Assembly (NCBI GenBank): GCA_026168455.1
Contig: CM047428.1
Coordinates: forward strand, 35,267,255-35,331,254
Origin: Theocolax elegans
Taxonomy: Eukaryota; Arthropoda; Insecta; Hymenoptera; Cerocephalidae
Length of the DNA stretch: 64,000 nt
Reading direction: 5' to 3'
Shown piece after piece: positions 44,581 through 57,084 of this stretch. The first letter of the stretch is position 1. Every line of letters starts with the position of its first letter. The translations under genes were made by a program, and so were the position numbers. The notes under the pieces were generated by a model. The model saw only the letters and a list, made by a program, of their open reading frames with translations. It did not search any database and was not told the DNA's origin.

Positions 44581-46011
44581 GTTTTTTAAAAATTGATTCC
44601 CATTACCTTAAGAAAAATTAAGAACATTGTTATTTTAAAGACCGAAACCACTGAACACAAAACTTTAATAAAATATTTTGTATCATTACAAGCTAGGCAA
44701 CTATTTATCACAAAAAGCATTTATTATCTTTGAGCTAATTAATAATGCTAATTGCTAAAAGGAGTTAATTATATTTTAACAAAAATCATCTTTTTAAATA
44801 ATACTACGTATATAGCTGCAAATCAAACTTGTATAAGGCATAATATTTATAAGTTTTACAAAAAATCAAAATATGATAAATTATTTGTATATTAATTTAC
44901 AAAATTATTTCAATAAATAAAAACGTTGCATTGCACATTAAGGGGATGTGAACTCCAAAACAAACAGAAAAATGATTTATTTTTATGAAAGGAGAACTTC
45001 AATTGATCGAAAAAAAATTTTTGTAACAATGTTGTGTTTCCTTTGAAGATATTCTGTGAATTTTTTCAAATTTTTTTATTGATAAACCAGCGAGATTTTT
45101 AGGCAGCCGTGAATAAGCTATATAGTACCGACCAAAAATGGTTATCTACGTATAATTAATTGATAATTAATTATTTCTTAAAAATCTCTCTATCACGCTA
45201 TTCTATTTGTTTTGTGCAGTATCCATGATTTTTTTTCAGATTTATTCTTATATAATTAGGTTTTAAAATTTTTGTGATTTTCTAAGTTATATAGATCTCT
45301 AAAATTTGGGTATCACGTACCTTTAGCAGGCAACATTTAATAATTGGGATTAGTAATAGGTGTTTTTAAAAATTTGTTTTAAGTAATTAAATATTATAAA
45401 TTACTCAAATTTTTCCACACTATAGTAAAATACACTATAATCGGGAAACATATAAGAAAAACATAATTGATTTTGTATAGAGGAAAACATCTTTCTAATA
45501 TGTTAACACTGCATAAAATATAAAAATGCCCATTTATCCAAAGCCTGCCGCTATGTTTACACTTGCAGTATTTAAAGCGCCCAAAAAAATCCTCGACCTT
45601 GATGCCGTGAGGTAACACGAAACAATCAAAGTTGCCTCGCTCTTATTGCGCTTAGAGCCACGGGTGGGGGGAGCGGCGGCCATGTCGTCTGCGCTTCCCC
45701 TCTACTCCTTATTCGGATGAATTTTATGCCTTTTTCTTTAATTATCTTAAAATTTTACACTTACAAAAATCGAATAAAAAATTGTTTCCGATGGTAAATT
45801 TTACGTTCTTTCATTTGGCACTAGTCGTTTTGCTGTAGACCCAACGGTTATTGAGATATAATTTAAAATAACTTTTAAACGCTTATTTCGCATAGAATCC
45901 CTGGACCTAGGAAGCTGCAAATTTCAGAATCGTTTTCTCCGACCTCGATTTACCAAATATCAAAAATTCAGCCATTTCTGTGACAAGTCGATTTTAGACC
46001 TATTTTCACTG
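44581..46011. repeat. Right arm of the large inverted repeat
   Basis: It mirrors 39620-40797 but holds an extra roughly 255-bp segment (about 44657-44911), so it is either an insertion here or a deletion in the left arm. The outer end is TATTTTCACTG. Confidence 0.85.
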
Positions 46012-46016
46012 GACTA

Positions 46017-47460
46017 TAATGGATGCAAATTCGATCAACTTACAGGATTGCAATAAAGAATTATATATTTAACCGTATCATTGAAATAAGTAAGGTCAAA
46101 AACTTTACGTGGTAAAACTGCGTAGTAAACCACGTAGTAAAACTAAGGTAGTGGTTACAACGTGATGTTACCTGGGTTGTAATTAAATTATTTATTTAAA
46201 TATTGTAAGATTTTAATTAAATTATATAATTAACAATAACAAAATATGTAAGACCAAAAAGTTTCACACGACATAATCGTGTGGTAAAACCACGTGGTAA
46301 AACCGCGTAGTGAAACCACGTGATATAGAAGCTTGTGGTAATCCACGAGGTAATAGACTTTAAAATTATGTGATTTTGTTACATAATTATTGAAATTTCC
46401 TTGTCGGAAGAAATACCAAATTGTTAAAAATATATGTTAACAATAATAGTATATCTATATACTTACTTTTGGTCCGTAGAAGTCTAGAAAAATTTTGTTT
46501 ATATTTTTTTCTCTGTAGTTTTACATGAAATTGAATTAATTGAATGGAAAATATTCTATAGGTATGAACTTTTTAATTATAATAAATAATTAATAGTATA
46601 ATAACTCTTACAAATTTACGATGCAAAATATTATTACTTCGGAGGATATTATGTCAATTTTTTGATAAAGTAAGTACAAAATTAGTTTTATAAAGAAATT
46701 AGATGTATAATTGAAAGATTAATAATGTTAATTGCAATTCGCAAATAAATATTGTATTAATTTACTAATGTAGTGTAACTTGATTGCTGAATCCTTTCTT
46801 ATCCATAAATACTAAGTATTTTACTACTTGATTTCAACCTGTGCTTTACCACGCGGTTTCAACCCGTGGTTTTATACCACATGGTTTTATCACGTGGTTT
46901 TATTACGCGGTGTGCCCTTGTCTGGGATAGTTTAATCTTTTACATTAAGGATAAAAATATAATTTAATTACAATCCTATGAGTAGTCCAAATTCGTATAT
47001 TTTTTACAATTGCCTGCTAAAACAATTTTTACACTTACCACGTGGTTTCATACCACGTGGTTTTACCATGTAGTTTTACTACGAGGTTTACCCTTATCTG
47101 GGTTGGTTAAATCTTTTACGTAAAGGATAAAAGTGTAATTTAATTAAAATCTTATATGTAGTCCACATTCTTTTTTTAGAATATTCTAAAATAATTTTTA
47201 CAATTTTACAACGCTGTTTTACCACGCGCTTTTACCACGTGGTTTCACCATACGGTTATATCGCGTGAAACTTTATGGCTTTATATATTTTGTTGTTGCT
47301 AATTATATAATTTAATTAAAATATATAATTTAATTACAATCCTGGTAAAATCACTACTGGTTGTAACCACACCTTGTAAACTTTTTGACCTTACTTATTT
47401 GAATGATAATATCTAATTTTTTATTGCAATCCTGTAAGTTGTTCGAATTTGCATCCATTA
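46017..47460. mobile_element. TIR element packed with CACGTG-type palindromes (about 1.44 kb)
   Basis: Terminal inverted repeats TAATGGATGCAAATTCG... run inward for at least 100 bp (ACTTACAGGATTGCAATAAA, AATAAGTAAGGTCAAAAA). Inside, imperfect copies of ACCACGTGGT joined by AAA/TTT occur in clusters at about 46100-46165, 46265-46350, 46850-46915, 47035-47095 and 47220-47275. Two internal units of about 180 bp (both with CCCTTRTCTGGG) are direct repeats. There is no coding frame. The palindromes could be binding sites for the element's own transposase. Confidence 0.8.
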
Positions 47461-47483
47461 CACTATTATTCTAAAATCATATT

Positions 47484-47578
47484 TACACCCATACCACGTG
47501 GTAACCACGACGAACCACGCGGTAAACCACGTGGTAAAACCATATGGTAAAACCGCGTGGTTTACCACGTGGTTCTTA
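47484..47578. repeat. ACCACGTGGT palindrome cluster outside the TIR
   Basis: A further tight run of ACCACGTGGTAA, ACCACGCGGTAA and ACCATATGGTAA motifs sits just beyond the right terminal repeat. The array therefore is not confined to the element as delimited. Confidence 0.8.
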
Positions 47579-47610
47579 AGAAATATAGTATTACATAGTT
47601 AGAAAATAAT

Positions 47611-48598
47611 CAAGCACCATGGAAAGTACTTCTAGATCATTGGATAAAAGCTCATGATATTCGACAAAAAGATTTAAAATCATTACATGAAAAAGACTTA
47701 ACTAATATTTTTAAAAATTGGAATCATTTTAAACATCCTGATGGTCGCAAATTAATAAACGAAGATTTTGGATTAATGAAGTTGACAAAAGTTAAATTAG
47801 ATATGGAAATCTGGAAATCGTTTTTAGATATTGTTATAAAATATAATTCTATTAATAAAAAAGATGATACTGCAAATGAACTGCTTGAAAAAATAAAATG
47901 TGATAACGTTTGTCCTGGTAATAATAATGTATTAATATAATATATTATAATCATATGAGCAATTAAGATATCTCTTTACCAAAATAAAAAAAATATACCA
48001 TGAATTTTTCGTAGATTCATTTTTCGCCATAGATTTGATGTTGCTAGCAAATTTATTACCTCCGAAAGGAAGCATGAAAGTTGATAAAAAGACTGTTAAA
48101 CCATCTATTGCTCAATGCAAGGATAGTATGATAAAACATGCGAATGTACGTAAATATATCGATCTATTATTTATATATACTATACTATGCATTAAAATTC
48201 ATATTTTTATTTGTTATTCAGGTTCCTGGTGAAATGACCAAATTAAGAGAGGAAAAAAAAATTATGCTGCGAGTAGAGGGTAATCAGTTCAGCCGTACAT
48301 ATCATTACTATTGGCGGTTTAGACGAAATCAATGAAATATATGTTTGTTTGGATGACATTGTTTATAAATTAGATAATGTTCTAGAGGCGTTAAATATTA
48401 GTTTTAAAACATTTCACGTTTTGCAATTGCAATATCCAAAACATTCTGAACATATTTGGATCCTCATTCAAAAGGAATTTACGGGATCAACAATTACTTG
48501 GATCCTACATTTTCATACATGGAAAATATTATTAGTAAAGTAAAAAAAAATTTAATAATAGATGAGAATAATAAGTTGGTAGAGGTTGAAAATAATTA
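47611..48598 (+). pseudogene. Unrecognised multi-exon protein remnant, probably transposon-derived
   Basis: The open reading without ATG begins APWKVLLDHWIKAHDIRQKD, continuing NWNHFKHPDGRKLINEDFGL to a stop at about 47939. After a break, LMLLANLLPPKGSMKVDKKT leads to a probable donor (AATGTACGT, about 48144). An acceptor (TATTCAG, 48221) precedes VPGEMTKLREEKKIMLRVEG. A frameshift then gives IITIGGLDEINEIYVCLDDI, NVLEALNISFKTFHVLQLQY and, after another shift, YLDPTFSYMENIISKVKKNL to a stop near 48598. Composition and continuity across frames argue for a real ancestral gene. I cannot name its family with certainty, but the style is that of repeat-associated insect genes. It abuts the CACGTG cluster. 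Confidence 0.5.
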
Positions 48599-48629
48599 AT
48601 TTATGTTAATTTTTGGAAATAAGGTACTC

Positions 48630-50808
48630 CCCGTTGAAAAAGTTCCTATTGATTCAGTATTGATTCTGTGATGAAATCATTATGGAATTAATAAATAATA
48701 GCTACTGATATTGATCAAAATCGATACTGACTCAGTAGTAAGTTCTCACCAAAACGCAAAACTGATTTCTTACTGAATTATTACAAAATCAGTAATGTAT
48801 CAATGTTGTATCATTATGGAATCAGTGCTGTATCAATTTTGAAATTATTTAATTGAAGAAGGGCAATGTGCCCTTAAAAATTCAGTATTCAATTAATTCA
48901 GAATCAGTGTCAAATCAATACCCTGTTTAAAAAATTCACACTGATTCAGTACTGATTTCTCTAAAAAATAAATAAAATAAATTTTTTTAGATAATTCTCT
49001 AAAAAAAATTAGGTAAAAACAAATAAAATTGTCAAAAATACATAAAATAAATAAAAAAAAGTATACACATTTTTCTGTTTATGTTAGTTATTCACCCATC
49101 CACTTATTAACCGTGGTCAATGCTGCTTAACTTTCATTATCTATCATTTCTCAGTCTATTCTCAATGCTACATTCACAAACAGTTACAAAGATAATAAAA
49201 ACATATTTGTAGACATTTCAAAAAACCCAATTAGAATTTATTTTAATGGTATTAATTTATAGAAATAAACATATATTTAAAAATATGGACAATTTCATAC
49301 AAGTTAAAATTTTAATGTACATATCGGTACCATATTAGAAGAACAATATATATTTACTAATATATTGCAGCAATTTCATATTAATTGTAACTAGGCTTTT
49401 TGAAACGTCTATAAATATGTTTTCATTACCTTATTGTAACTGTTGTGAATGTAGCAGATAGAAGATAGTAAATCATGCAATAGAAAATACTAAAATCAGT
49501 ATGGAAGTTAATGTTCATTAATTTGTACGATATTAATTTCTCCATAATGTATTAAAACGTAAATATCTCTATTTTATTGGTTTAAACTAAAATACAAAAA
49601 ATAATTTTAAACCAATAAAAAAGAGATATTTACGTTTTTATTGCATATGGAGAAATTAAAATGCACAAACGAGTATTATTATTAATATTATATTGTTTAT
49701 TTATTGATGTAAGATACGCCAGGGCTAACAATTATGAAATAAATTTTGTGTAACACTTTTTGAGTTAAATGTACAGCTAAATTTTTCAGCAGAAAACTTG
49801 ATGATTTCATTTTGATTTCAGTATTTTCTGTTGCAGTAAGTTTGAATAAAGTAAGATAAGAATTGCTAAAGTGTAATCGAAATTGCATCATACTTTCGAA
49901 TTTTTACACCTTTGTAGAAGGTCTTTTAGCAATTGGATTAATGAAACATATGTACTTGAAATGTTAAATAATATAACCTTAAAGAGATGTTATTATTACT
50001 TCCATACTGATTTTAGTATTTTCTATTGCATGATTTACTATCTTCTATCTGCTACATTCACAAACAGTTACAATAAGATAATGAAAACATATTTATAAAA
50101 AGCCTAGTTACAATTAATATGAAATTGCTGCAATATATTACTAAATATATATTTGTTTAAAAATATATTTATTCCATTAAAATTAATACCATTAAAATAA
50201 TTTCTAACTGGGCTTTTTGAAATGTCTACAAATATGTTTTTATTATCTTTGTAACTGTTTGTGAATGTAGCATTGAGAATAGACTGAGAAATGATAGATA
50301 ATGAAAGTTAAGCGGCATTGACCGCGGTTAATAAGTGGATGGGTGGATAACTAACATAAACAGAAAAATGTGTAATACTTTTTTTTATTTATTTTATGTT
50401 TTTTTGACAATTTTATTTGTTTTTACCTAATTTTTTTAGAGAATTATCTAAAAAAATTTATTTTATTTATTTTTTAGAGAAATCAGTACTGAATCAGTGT
50501 GAAATTTTTAAACAGGGTATTCATTTGACACTGATTCTGAATTAATTGAATACTGAATTTTTAAGGGAACATTGCCCTTTTTCAATTAAATAATTTAAAA
50601 ACTGATACAGTACTGATTCCATAATGATACAACATTGATTCATTACTGATTTTGTAATAATTCAGTAAGAAATAAGTTTTGCTTTTTGGTGAGAACTTAC
50701 TACTGAGTCAGTATTAATTTTGATCAATATCAGTAGCTATTATTTATTAATTCCATAATGATTTCATCACAGAATCAATACTGAATCAATAGGAACTTTT
50801 TCAACGGG
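48630..50808. mobile_element. 2.2-kb fold-back element
   Basis: CCCGTTGAAAAAGTTCCTAT at the left is mirrored at the right end (…CAACGGG, 50808). The arms carry matching GATTCAGTA-type repeats and meet near 49595 in an exact palindrome (ATCTCTATTTTATTGGTTT / inverse). Each arm has private insertions, so lengths are about 966 and 1,213 bp. No transposase and no clear target duplication. The right end touches the Copia LTR. Confidence 0.85.
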
Positions 50809-51094
50809 CCTATAAATAAATAATAACACGCTATTTGTTTTGTAAAATAAAACTCTTTAATAACAAAACACACTCTTTATTGTATTACACACAAGTATAA
50901 TACGAACTCTATACAATTAACTCTATATGCATGCGTTCAGGACGAAGCGCAGCTATACACTAAAACTCTTGACCTGTGAGTAAAGGCCCAAGACCTCCGA
51001 GGAGGTCCTAAACATCCTTTGGCACTCAATGTGTTAAACATCTTTATTAGGAGATGGCGACACATATATATAAATCGACAAAGCGTATTTCTAA
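50809..51094 (-). repeat. 3' LTR of the Copia element (probable, minus strand)
   Basis: Read on the minus strand, a purine tract (AAAAGGAGGGAGGG, about 51095-51110) precedes TTAGAAATACGC. A 286-bp segment with AATAAAG-type signals then runs to the fold-back element. The initial TG is not visible and no second LTR is in the window, so the borders are approximate. Confidence 0.55.
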
Positions 51095-51343
51095 CCCTCC
51101 CTCCTTTTGTCGTTTTATAAAATAAATATAATACATTCATATATAAAAATTTTATTTCTCAAAATATGTTTATAACTTTCTTATTATAATTATTATAATA
51201 TATATAGATAAAGTATTGGCATTTTGAATAACGTCCAGTCGTATATATCCTTTCTATTGATCTTTACGTTTATTATCTGTAAACATAAATAATAAAGTGC
51301 ATGATGTTAATTTTACATTACATTAAACGAATGTTAATATAGA

Positions 51344-54040
51344 TTATCGTCTTTTGATTCTCATTTTATTAATTATATAAGCTATCATTTTATCCCTCAA
51401 ATGTTTATGTCCGTCTAGTGGCAAAGGTTTTGTCATAATATCTGCTAAGTTCTCTTTAGTATTGATCCATTTAACTATAATTTTCTTTTCATCCACGCAT
51501 TGTTTAATAAAGTCTTCATGAGTGTTTGCCATGTGTTTTCTTGTTCCATTTTCTTCTCTTTCACTTAGATATTTAATTATATCTAACAAACTATCATCAA
51601 ATGTTTTTAATTTATGGTAACCATCCTTTTTAGTACAATCTCCAGCTGGTTTGTTATCACACCATATTGTTACAGGATAAAAGGTTTTTCCAGTAACATA
51701 TCTCAATGATTTGTCCAGTGATATTATTTCTTGACATGCTTCGCTCATGGCCAAATATTCTGCTTGACATGTTGACAATGACGTATATGTTTGCTTGTGG
51801 CTTCTCCATGCAATGACATCTCCAAATAATTTAATGACATATCCTGATGTTGAAGTTGAATCTTGATGATCTCTGAAACTTGCGTCTGTCAATGCTTCCA
51901 AATATTCAGACTCAGCTTTATAAGTAAGTCCCATACTAGTAGTGCCTCTCAAATATCGTAGTACTCTTTTTACATCCATCCAGTCATTTTCAGTTGGAGT
52001 TAATTGCTTTCTGGATAAATAATTAACTGCGAAAGTTATTTCTGGACGTGTAGCATTTGATAAATACATTAAACTACCAATAACTTCTCTGAAAGGTACT
52101 TTCTTCATTTCTGTTTCTGTGATCTTTACACTGTTCTGATTTTCATTAATTTTTCTTATATTTCTGTTATTAACTTGTCGAGTAACCATTGGTGTACTTT
52201 GAGGTTTGCAGTCTCTCATATTAAACTTTTCAAGTATAGTTTCAGTGTACATTGATTGATGTATATGCATGGTCTTTTCTTCTTTATTTCTTTCTATGGT
52301 TATACCTAGAAAACTTTTTGGTTCTCCAAGATCTTTCATCTCAAATACTTCGCTTAGACAATTTTTGATCTTATTTAATTTGTTCAAATTGTTACTAGCA
52401 ATAATCATATCATCTACGTAAAGTAATACGACAACCATTTGTCCTTCTTTTCTCCATGTAAAAAGACAAGGTTCGTGTAAATCACTTTGCAATTCCAGTT
52501 TGCTCATTTCTTTTGTAAATCGTTCATACCACTTTTTCGAGCTTATTTTTAAACCATATAAAGCTTTTTCTAATTTACATACTTTTGTTTGTTTTGTATG
52601 TTTGTCTACATTTACTCCATCTGGAATTTCCATATAAATTTCTTCATCCAAAATTCCATTCAAGAAAGCAGTCTTTACGTCTAGTTGTCGAGCGTGTAAA
52701 TCATATTTATTGATTTCAGCAAGTAGAGCTCTTACAACTGGTAATCTTGAAACAGGTGCATATGTTTCTTTCAGATCATATAAATTTTTATCTTGAAAAC
52801 CTCGAATATTACTAATCTTGCTTTGAAACGTGTAGATCCATCTGATTCTAATTTCTTTTTAAAAACCCATTTAGAATCAATAATATTTGCTTTTTCTCCA
52901 TTTTGCATTAATTTTGGTCGATCCACTAACTTCCATACTTTGTTATTATTCATCGATTCAATTTCTTCTTGGATTGCTCGTTCCCAACTTTCTTTTTCTT
53001 TGTTCATCATCACTTCTTGATAGTTTATTGGACCCTTATTTATTGATGCTAATAACCAATGTCTCATTTCAATCTCTTTATCTTTTTTTTCTTCTTGATT
53101 CGAAATATTTGTGTAATTGGTATTTTTGTCATGATATAAGTAATTAAGAAAGCTTATACCTTCAATAGGTCTTGCCGTACTCAAATTTTTAACTTCATTT
53201 GTATACTCATGTTTCTTTTTACTTCTTGTCATAGGACCTTCTACTTTATTTTGAATTTTTCGTTTATTATCAGTGTCTTCATTTAAATATTTTCTTGGTC
53301 TTCCTCTTTTCTTAGATTCCGCCGCCTTTGCTTTTTGTTCTCCTGTTTCGTCGCCATTTTCTTGTAGCCAATTCCAATCAAGTTTTTCTTCTTCAATGAA
53401 TGCATTTACATCACTAGTGTTTTTGATTTGGTTGTTTTATAGACATCTTTATATACTAATTTTTCGTTAAATCTTACATGTCGAGATTCTACGAATTTTC
53501 TCGTACTTGGATGCCACAATAAATAACTGGTTGCTTTGTATCCTATTAATACTGCTTTAATTGCTCGTTCACTAAACTTTGTATCTGGTTTTGGTATTTT
53601 AACATAACTAATGCACCCAAATCTTTTTATATAATTTAGGTGGCGATTAGAATTTGGTTTAAATTTGAGTAATGGGATTTCAAATTCTACGGCCTTGTGT
53701 GGAGTTCGATTATATGCATGAACAGCAGCATCAACTGGTAACTCCCACATGCTCTTTGGTAAACCTGAATCGAGCATATATGCTCTTACTTTTTCTTAAA
53801 TTGTCTTATTAAATCTCTCTGCTATACCATTATGTTCTGGAGTGTATAAGGTGGTGATGTTTCAATCTCTATCTTTTCTTCTCTTAAAACATCAGAAAAG
53901 TTTCCACCTAAATATTCAGTTGCTTGATCACATTTTATGTAACAAATCTTTTCATTTTTATCCAGCATGTTTCGAACGGTTGTAATATATTTTTCTAACA
54001 TATAACCAGCTTCATCTTTCGATTTCATAGAATATACTAT
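51344..54040 (-). pseudogene. pol: Copia pol, integrase C-terminal half through RNase H
   Basis: Reading leftward: integrase core from the second acidic residue (YIKCDQATEYLGG), then PPYT, a frameshift and GIAERFNK carrying the Glu, one stop, MLDSGLPKSMWELPVDAAVH and FGCISYVKIP. A linker contains KKRGRPRKY, an AT-hook-like motif (about 53300). Reverse transcriptase follows: KWVFKKKLESDGSTRFKARL, a frameshift near 52800, LDVKTAFLNGILDEEIYMEI, LLYVDDMII (catalytic YVDD) and MKDLGEPKSFLG. RNase H has LTDASF, CQAEYLAMSEA and IWCDNK. It ends ADIMTKPL and a basic tail at 51344. The last 439 codons are open. At least three frameshifts and one stop (about 53411, 53840, 53800, 52800) inactivate it. 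At 54041 it is cut by the composite insertion. Confidence 0.9.
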
Positions 54041-57000
54041 CAAAAACACCTTTCAAAAAGGTGTCAAAACCCGCAAGTATATGTGTTATTCTAATCAAAC
54101 TTTGAAAATTGTTATCTGATAAATAAAATTGTTATCTGTCTGATAAATTTTAAAGTATAAGATAAAAATATCTTTGATTCTAATTCCCATATTTTCTCTA
54201 CTTATTTATATTTTTATTACACCTTTTCTATATGTAACTTATATTCCATAATATTTTTCTGCAATTGAAAGTATTCAATTCGAAAACACCTTCCAAGAAG
54301 GTGTCAAAACCCGCAAGTATTGTGCTATTCTAATCAAACTTTGAAAATTGTTATCTGATAAATAAATAATTTTAATTTCTAACTACCTTATTTTATCTAT
54401 TTCTTTGAATTTTAATGAAACATTTTTATAAATATTACGAAAATTTCGTATAAAAAATTTCTGCAATTGAAAGAATTGAAATCAAACTGAAATCGACAAG
54501 TATTTTGAATCGTACCATAAATTTATATTTTATATAAACATTTTTATATATATTACTTAAACTTCGTAAAAAGTTTCTGCAATTGAAAGCACTGAAATCA
54601 AACTGTAATCGACAAGTATTTTGAACCATGCAAAAATTTCTACCAATCTGAATACAGATTTTTTTATATGAAAAGTATCTTACACTATTATTTTTCATTT
54701 CTGGCCCTCACATGTTTTACAGTAATAAATAAATAATATTCTAATGATATTAATTTGTGCAAAATTAATTTCTGCAATACTAATAAAATGGACATTTCTT
54801 TTTTATTCTTTTAAATAATAAAATAATACTTGCACCACCGTTGGTTAAACGCTTCATATATGTGTTAATTCTGATTATATTAACTGATGTTACATTTATA
54901 AATAATTACATACATCTTAGCTTTTATCTTATTAATTAATTAATTAATTGGTAAAATCATGTAGATTGTATATTGACGAGTCCGTCGCCCTACCGACCAA
55001 GCCATCGCAGGCCACTTTTGGGAACTTTATTAGATATAAATAATGATGTCTATTTTATCATTGGTGATGTAGGATATTAAAATTGCCAGATAGTATTGCA
55101 ATATTTATATATTATTACTCATTGCAGTTTCTTCACGGTATTATATACTTTCATAAATGTAAAGGAATACATCAGTAAGTCAGAATTAACACATATATGA
55201 AGCGTTTAACCAACGGTGGTGCAAGTATTATTTTATTATTTAAAATAATAAAAAAGAAATGTCCATTTTATTAGTATTGCAGAAATTAATTTTGCACAAA
55301 TTAATATCATTAGAATATTATTTATTTATTACTGTAAAACATGTGAGGGCCAGAAATGAAAAATAATAGTGTAAGATACTTTTCATATAAAAAAATCTGT
55401 ATTCAGATTGGTAGAAATTTTTGCATGGTTCAAAATACTTGTCGATTACAGTTTGATTTCAGTGCTTTCAATTGCAGAAACTTTTTACGAAGTTTAAGTA
55501 ATATATATAAACATTTTTATATATATTACTTAAACTTCGTAAAAAGTTTCTGCAATTGAAAGCACTGAAATCAAACTGTAATCGACAAGTATTTTGAACC
55601 ATGCAAAAATTTCTACCAATCTGAATACAGATTTTTTATATGAAAAGTATCTTACACTATTATTTTTCATTTCTGGCCCTCACATGTTTTACAGTAATAA
55701 ATAAATAATATTCTAATGATATTAATTTGTGCAAAATTAATTTCTGCAATACTAATAAAATGGACATTTCTTTTTTATTCTTTTAAATAATAAAATAATA
55801 CTTGCACCACCGTTGGTTAAACGCTTCATATATGTGTTAATTCTGATTATATTAACTGATGTTACATTTTATAAATAATTACATACATCTTAGCTTTTAT
55901 CTTATTAATTAATTAATTAATTGGTAAAATCATGTAGATTGTATATTGACGAGTCCGTCGCCCTACCGACCAAGCCATCGCAGGCCACTTTTGGGAACTT
56001 TATTAGATATAAATAATGATGTCTATTTTATCATTGGTGATGTAGGATATTAAAATTGCCAGATAGTATTGCAATATTTATATATTATTACTCATTGCAG
56101 TTTCTTCACGGTATTATATACTTTCATAAATGTAAAGGAATACATCAGTAAGTCAGAATTAACACATATATGAAGCGTTTAACCAACGGTGGTGCAAGTA
56201 TTATTTTATTATTTAAAATAATAAAAAAGAAATGTCCATTTTATTAGTATTGCAGAAATTAATTTTGCACAAATTAATATCATTAGAATATTATTTATTT
56301 ATTACTGTAAAACATGTGAGGGCCAGAAATGAAAAATAATAGTGTAAGATACTTTTCATATAAAAAAATCTGTATTCAGATTGGTAGAAATTTTTGCATG
56401 GTTCAAAATACTTGTCGATTACAGTTTGATTTCAGTGCTTTCAATTGCAGAAACTTTTTACGAAGTTTAAGTAATATATATAAAAATGTTTATATAAAAT
56501 ATAAATTTATGGTACGATTCAAAATACTTGTCGATTTCAGTTTGATTTCAATTCTTTCAATTGCAGAAATTTTTTATACGAAATTTTCGTAATATTTATA
56601 AAAATGTTTCATTAAAATTCAAAGAAATAGATAAAATAAGGTAGTTAGAAATTAAAATTATTTATTTATCAGATAACAATTTTTAAAGTTTGATTAGAAT
56701 AGCACAATACTTGCGGGTTTTGACACCTTCTTGGAAGGTGTTTTCGAATTGAATACTTTCAATTGCAGAAAAATATTATGGAATATAAGTTACATATAGA
56801 AAAGGTGTAATAAAAATATAAATAAGTAGAGAAAATATGGGAATTAGAATCAAAGATATTTTTATCTTATACTTTAAAATTTATCAGACAGATAACAATT
56901 TTATTTATCAGATAACAATTTTCAAAGTTTGATTAGAATAACACATATACTTGCGGGTTTTGACACCTTTTTGAAAGGTGTTTTTGATTTGAGTACTTTC

Positions 57001-57065
57001 AATTGCAGAAAACTATTATGGAGTATAAATTACTTATAAAAAGGTGTAATTAAAATATAAATGAG
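54041..57065. mobile_element. Nested palindromic element inside Copia integrase
   Basis: The left end CAAAAACACCTTTCAAAAAG is mirrored at 56986 (GGTGTTTTTG), and AT lies outside both (54039-54040, 56987-56988). Inside are two hairpins in series: an arm (about 54435-54960), a loop, its inverse (55180-55515), then the same arm, loop and inverse again (55515-56600). The loops (about 54960-55170 and 55915-56140) are near-identical copies. Smaller units with TTTCAATTGCAGAAA and CTTGCGGGTTTTGACACCTT recur as diverged direct repeats, and one continues beyond 56986. The 67-87 codon frames seen three times are arm copies, not convincing genes. Confidence 0.8.
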
Positions 57066-57084
57066 TATAAAAATAGAATTATCT

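Noticed and set aside
46100..47578. A host circadian enhancer made of E-boxes
   Set aside because: The motifs sit in a TIR element with no adjacent intact host gene, so a mobile-element origin is the simpler reading.
54975..55010. Hammerhead ribozyme in the loop (TGACGAGTCCGTC)
   Set aside because: It matches only part of a hammerhead core; the GAAA segment and a closing stem are absent.
54435..56592. Three copies of an 87-codon frame (MKNNSVRYFSYKK...) as a gene family
   Set aside because: They are the same palindrome arm read three times; no start context or domain supports coding.
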